Shown piece by piece: positions 20,021 to 22,391 of a DNA stretch of 22,391 nucleotides (its first letter is position 1; every line of letters begins with the position of its first letter). Below the pieces are notes generated by a model. It had not been told where the DNA came from. It ran no database searches and saw only the letters and a program-made list of their open reading frames with translations. Position numbers and translations under genes: made by a program. Location of the stretch: IMG/VR virus record IMGVR_UViG_3300013233_000572, positions 1 to 22,391 of that record. The stretch is one strand, 5' to 3'. This stretch comes from a virus.

Positions 20021-20076
20021 GTTTTGCGGGGGGCGTTTGTTGACGCCTGATACCCATCCGTGGCACCCTGAATCCC

Positions 20077-20298
20077 ATGGCAATCGAATTCGACAAGTCA
20101 GAGGCAAAGGATCGCGGCATCATGCTCGCCATCATGCTCGGCGGGATGGGCATGCTGCAGAATCACTGGGACGTGTCAATCGGCCTGATGGGCGCCGCTA
20201 TCGGCTACGTAATGGGGTATGTGGGAGGCGGATTCAGCGCGCCGATCTGGAAGCGGCGGGCGATGCGTCTGGAAGAGGCCGCACGTTCTCGCCGCTGA
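20077..20298 (+). CDS. Small two-span membrane protein
   Basis: A 73-residue frame from ATG 20077. After a charged start (MAIEFDKSEAKDRG) come two hydrophobic segments, IMLAIMLGGMGML and SIGLMGAAIGYVMGYVGGGF, and a basic C-terminus (WKRRAMRLEEAARSRR). The layout is compatible with a small holin-like or membrane accessory protein. No ribosome site is clear, and the last 65 bases overlap the converging virion gene, which lowers confidence. It stands alone between attP and the late operon's end. Confidence 0.45.
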   Translation: MAIEFDKSEAKDRGIMLAIMLGGMGMLQNHWDVSIGLMGAAIGYVMGYVGGGFSAPIWKRRAMRLEEAARSRR

Positions 20299-22381
20299 CC
20301 GCGTCGGACCCGTAGCGCGTCGCCAGGAACGTTGACGCCAGGATCGCCCGTTGCGAGTTGGCAGGAAGCGTGGCCACCGTAATGAGCGCTTGGCGCCCCT
20401 CTCGCGTCGTCATGGCCTTCGCCAACCGCCCAGGTAGCAGGACGGTGGTAGCAGTCCTTCCAAGCGTCAACGGGTTCAGCGTGAACAGGCCCCGTGCCGC
20501 GTTGAACGCGATCATGAGCCCCGCCGTCGGGCTCCCCTCGGTGCGACCACGATCCGCCACCCGTTCCAGCGCCTTCGACACCTTCAGCACCTGGGTGCGC
20601 TCCGGTCCCTCATCGAACAGGGCCACGAACCGCTTCATGTTTTTTCCCAGGAAGGTGTTGAACTTCGCCGGGGAGAACGGGGTGCCGCTGGAAATTTTCT
20701 GGGATGATGACGGGGCGGACGCATCCAGCATGTTTTGCAGGAACAGCCGACGCGTGGCCTGGAGCGCCTCAGGGTCCTGCTTGCCGATGATCTTCACCGT
20801 AGTCCTCATGGCGCTCGGATTGAGCCCTAGCACCTTCTTTGCGACGTCCTCTGGGTCCGTGGGGAACTTGCCGTTGAACAGCCGCCCCAGGGCCGTCTTG
20901 CCCAGCTGGTCGATGGACTCGGAATCGCGGGCGTACTGGCGCCGGGCGATTTTGAGCGCGTCCCCGGCGTCGCCACCGATTATTTTTGCGGTCGCGTCGA
21001 TGTCGGACAGAAGGGCGTTCTTCAGCCGCCCCGCGATCATGCGGCTTTGCGCCTTGTCGATATCTGCGAACAATTGACCTTTACCCCTCGCGGCGTCACC
21101 GTAGATCTGCAACAGTCGCTGGGTGCGGTTCACGGTCAGGCGCTGGGCGGAAGCCCGGGAGCCTTCCGACAGCATTGCATCCCGACCAAATTGGTCCACC
21201 AGCTTCGGCGCTGCGGTCCCCGCTTCGCGCACCCGTCCGGCCACATCGTTTCTCAATGCACGGGCCTTTCCCACGATGACGGCGGCGGCGTCACCAGCGC
21301 CCGGCACATCGAATTCCGCGATGACCTTGTCCACCTCGCCCAGCAAACTGTTCGGCGTCACCACGGGCCGCCCGCCGGATAGCGCCCGCGCCTTTCCAAA
21401 CGTCACCGAAGCTCGTGCAGAGCGGATCCGCACCGCCTTGTCCACGGCCCCCTTGAATGTGGTCTCCAGCGCCGTTCCCGTCTCGATGTCCCCCAGGCCG
21501 CGCCGATCCACACGGTCCAGCACTCTGCCCAGAACCTTCGTGGCACTGTTCAACTGCGACTGATCGAAGGCAGCCACCTGATCGGCGCTCCCGGGTAGTA
21601 CCCGCGCCAGCCCCTCCATGCCAAGTTGCGCCCGGGAGCCCGAAAGTTGCCCGGGGGAGAACTGGATCCCGGTATCCCGGGACAGCGCCGTCCCTTCCTG
21701 CGCGAAGGGGGATTGCTGGGATCTCTGCACCGACCGCGCCACCAGGTTCTTGGGGTTGGCGCGCCCCACAAATGCCATGCCGCCCTTGATGCCTGCCGGG
21801 ATCGCTGCATCGACCGCCACACGCCCCACGCGCTGTACCAATTCACTACCACCACCCTGTGGGAAGTCGGTGCCCGGCAACAGCCCGCTCAACGCCTGGC
21901 GCAGCACCCCGCCCGCAGCCCCTGCGGCGGCAACCCCGGCAAACGTGGGAGAGGCAAGCACAGCGGGCCCTGCCTCGATGGCCGGTCCAACCAGACCGAG
22001 AATTCCTTCCCTGAAGATCTCAAATTTCCCGGTCTGGCTGTTTCGCACTGCGATCCGCCCGTCCGGCGTGGTGCCCACGTTGCCCCTGCCGAAGCGTGAT
22101 TCCAGGAAAGACACCCGGCCCTCCGGGGTCACTTTCACGCTGGCCAGCGCCCGATCCAGGAGAGACGGCTTGCCGGTGTCGCCCGGAATGGTCCCGGTCA
22201 CGGTGTCGCGGCGTGGGTCTGCGAGCCGCTGTGGCGTTCCACCTCCAGGGTCGGCCTGAATCGTCACGGGGTTCCGTGCGCGGCGAACGGATTCGATCTG
22301 GCCGATTGTAGGGACCAGACTTTCAAAGTCGTTGGTTTGCGTATCACCAACATTCGGTATAAGGCGCTCGAAGTCGTTCAC
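20234..22381 (-). CDS. Large internal virion or DNA-ejection protein candidate
   Basis: A 715-residue, Ala/Arg/Gly-rich, largely helical protein read leftward, ending just before attP. It opens with a duplicated short motif (NDFERLIPNVG, NDFESLVPTIG), then has a conserved-looking segment VTPEGRVSFLESRFGRGNVG with TTPDGRIAVRNSQTGKFEIF, a Gly/Ala hydrophobic stretch at about residues 130-170, and long helical regions. This profile is typical of large podovirus virion proteins that are ejected with the DNA. The call of ejection protein is by analogy. GTG 22381 is the first start in view, but the frame is open to the window edge, so the true start may lie outside. Confidence 0.7.
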   Translation of the reverse strand: MNDFERLIPNVGDTQTNDFESLVPTIGQIESVRRARNPVTIQADPGGGTPQRLADPRRDTVTGTIPGDTGKPSLLDRALASVKVTPEGRVSFLESRFGRGNVGTTPDGRIAVRNSQTGKFEIFREGILGLVGPAIEAGPAVLASPTFAGVAAAGAAGGVLRQALSGLLPGTDFPQGGGSELVQRVGRVAVDAAIPAGIKGGMAFVGRANPKNLVARSVQRSQQSPFAQEGTALSRDTGIQFSPGQLSGSRAQLGMEGLARVLPGSADQVAAFDQSQLNSATKVLGRVLDRVDRRGLGDIETGTALETTFKGAVDKAVRIRSARASVTFGKARALSGGRPVVTPNSLLGEVDKVIAEFDVPGAGDAAAVIVGKARALRNDVAGRVREAGTAAPKLVDQFGRDAMLSEGSRASAQRLTVNRTQRLLQIYGDAARGKGQLFADIDKAQSRMIAGRLKNALLSDIDATAKIIGGDAGDALKIARRQYARDSESIDQLGKTALGRLFNGKFPTDPEDVAKKVLGLNPSAMRTTVKIIGKQDPEALQATRRLFLQNMLDASAPSSSQKISSGTPFSPAKFNTFLGKNMKRFVALFDEGPERTQVLKVSKALERVADRGRTEGSPTAGLMIAFNAARGLFTLNPLTLGRTATTVLLPGRLAKAMTTREGRQALITVATLPANSQRAILASTFLATRYGSDAVSGENVRPLPDASPAASRSAR

Positions 22382-22391
22382 CGTTATAACC

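Larger units (their letters stand above)
19766..20030. other. attP attachment region with core and arm-site repeats
   Basis: Lies directly after the integrase. The core is the 3' part of a tRNA-Lys gene (19846-19890). Flanking it are copies of one motif: TTATTTTTGGCAA at 19766-19778, its exact inverse at 19948-19960, and ATTTTTGGCA at 20011-20020. Arm-type sites on both sides of the core are expected in attP, not in attL or attR. The region is AT-rich, contains no credible gene and spans the 311-base gap before 20077. Confidence 0.85.

Noticed and set aside
20037-20315. Alternative plus-strand frame overlapping the small membrane protein
   Set aside because: Arg/His/Gly-rich product without hydrophobic or domain features; the 20077 frame is more protein-like.

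Overview
The window is a large piece of a temperate, tailed double-stranded DNA phage with a GC-rich genome. The gene families and the sigma70-type promoters point to a proteobacterial host, but I cannot name the genus. The portal resembles the P22 type and the capsid protein resembles the N4-gp56 type, which together suggest a podovirus-like virion. No host gene is recognisable. The attachment site lies inside phage sequence with putative integrase arm sites on both sides, so this looks like the attP form (free or circularised phage) rather than an integrated prophage.

Layout. (1) 7940 down to 1, minus strand: the late packaging and head operon, in the order small-terminase candidate, large terminase, portal, scaffold, major capsid protein, four small virion genes, and a beta-helix protein running off the left edge. 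(2) 7941-8379: a non-coding control region with a late promoter, two identical-armed operators, several hairpins and a strong divergent promoter. (3) 8380-9837, plus strand: a short early or accessory operon with a very acidic protein, small unknown proteins and a KorA/TrfB-like regulator. (4) 13520 down to 9802, minus strand: the early replication operon, with a Cro-like protein, a CII-like regulator, a zinc-motif protein, a replication-initiation protein with an internal hexamer repeat, accessory genes, a small membrane protein and a RuvC-like resolvase. (5) 13594-15215, plus strand: a CI/LexA-like repressor followed by two secreted-protein genes that are candidate lysogenic-conversion genes. 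(6) 15615-19765, plus strand: a recombination and integration operon with YqaJ exonuclease, RecT-like annealing protein, SSB-like protein, two mini-genes, a DUF4224 protein and a tyrosine integrase. (7) 19766-20030: attP, containing the 3' part of a tRNA-Lys(CTT) gene. (8) A small membrane protein, then, on the minus strand, a 715-residue virion protein entering from the right edge. The late operon plausibly runs off the left edge and re-enters from the right on a circular map, ending at attP.

Control logic read from the sequence. The same operator, TCAAG-N4-CTTGA, occurs as a pair at the cro-like promoter (13530-13566) and as a pair at the recombination/integration promoter (15487-15524). 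In both places one site overlaps the -35 and the other the -10. The CI-like repressor would therefore shut both early operons at once. A second, different operator pair, TGTTTCA-N4-TGAAACA, sits at the late promoter and suggests separate control of virion genes, perhaps by the KorA-like protein.

Genes are packed very tightly: four-base start/stop overlaps of the ATGA, GTGA or TTGA type recur in every operon. That pattern was used to choose starts and to recognise several genes too short for ordinary gene calling.
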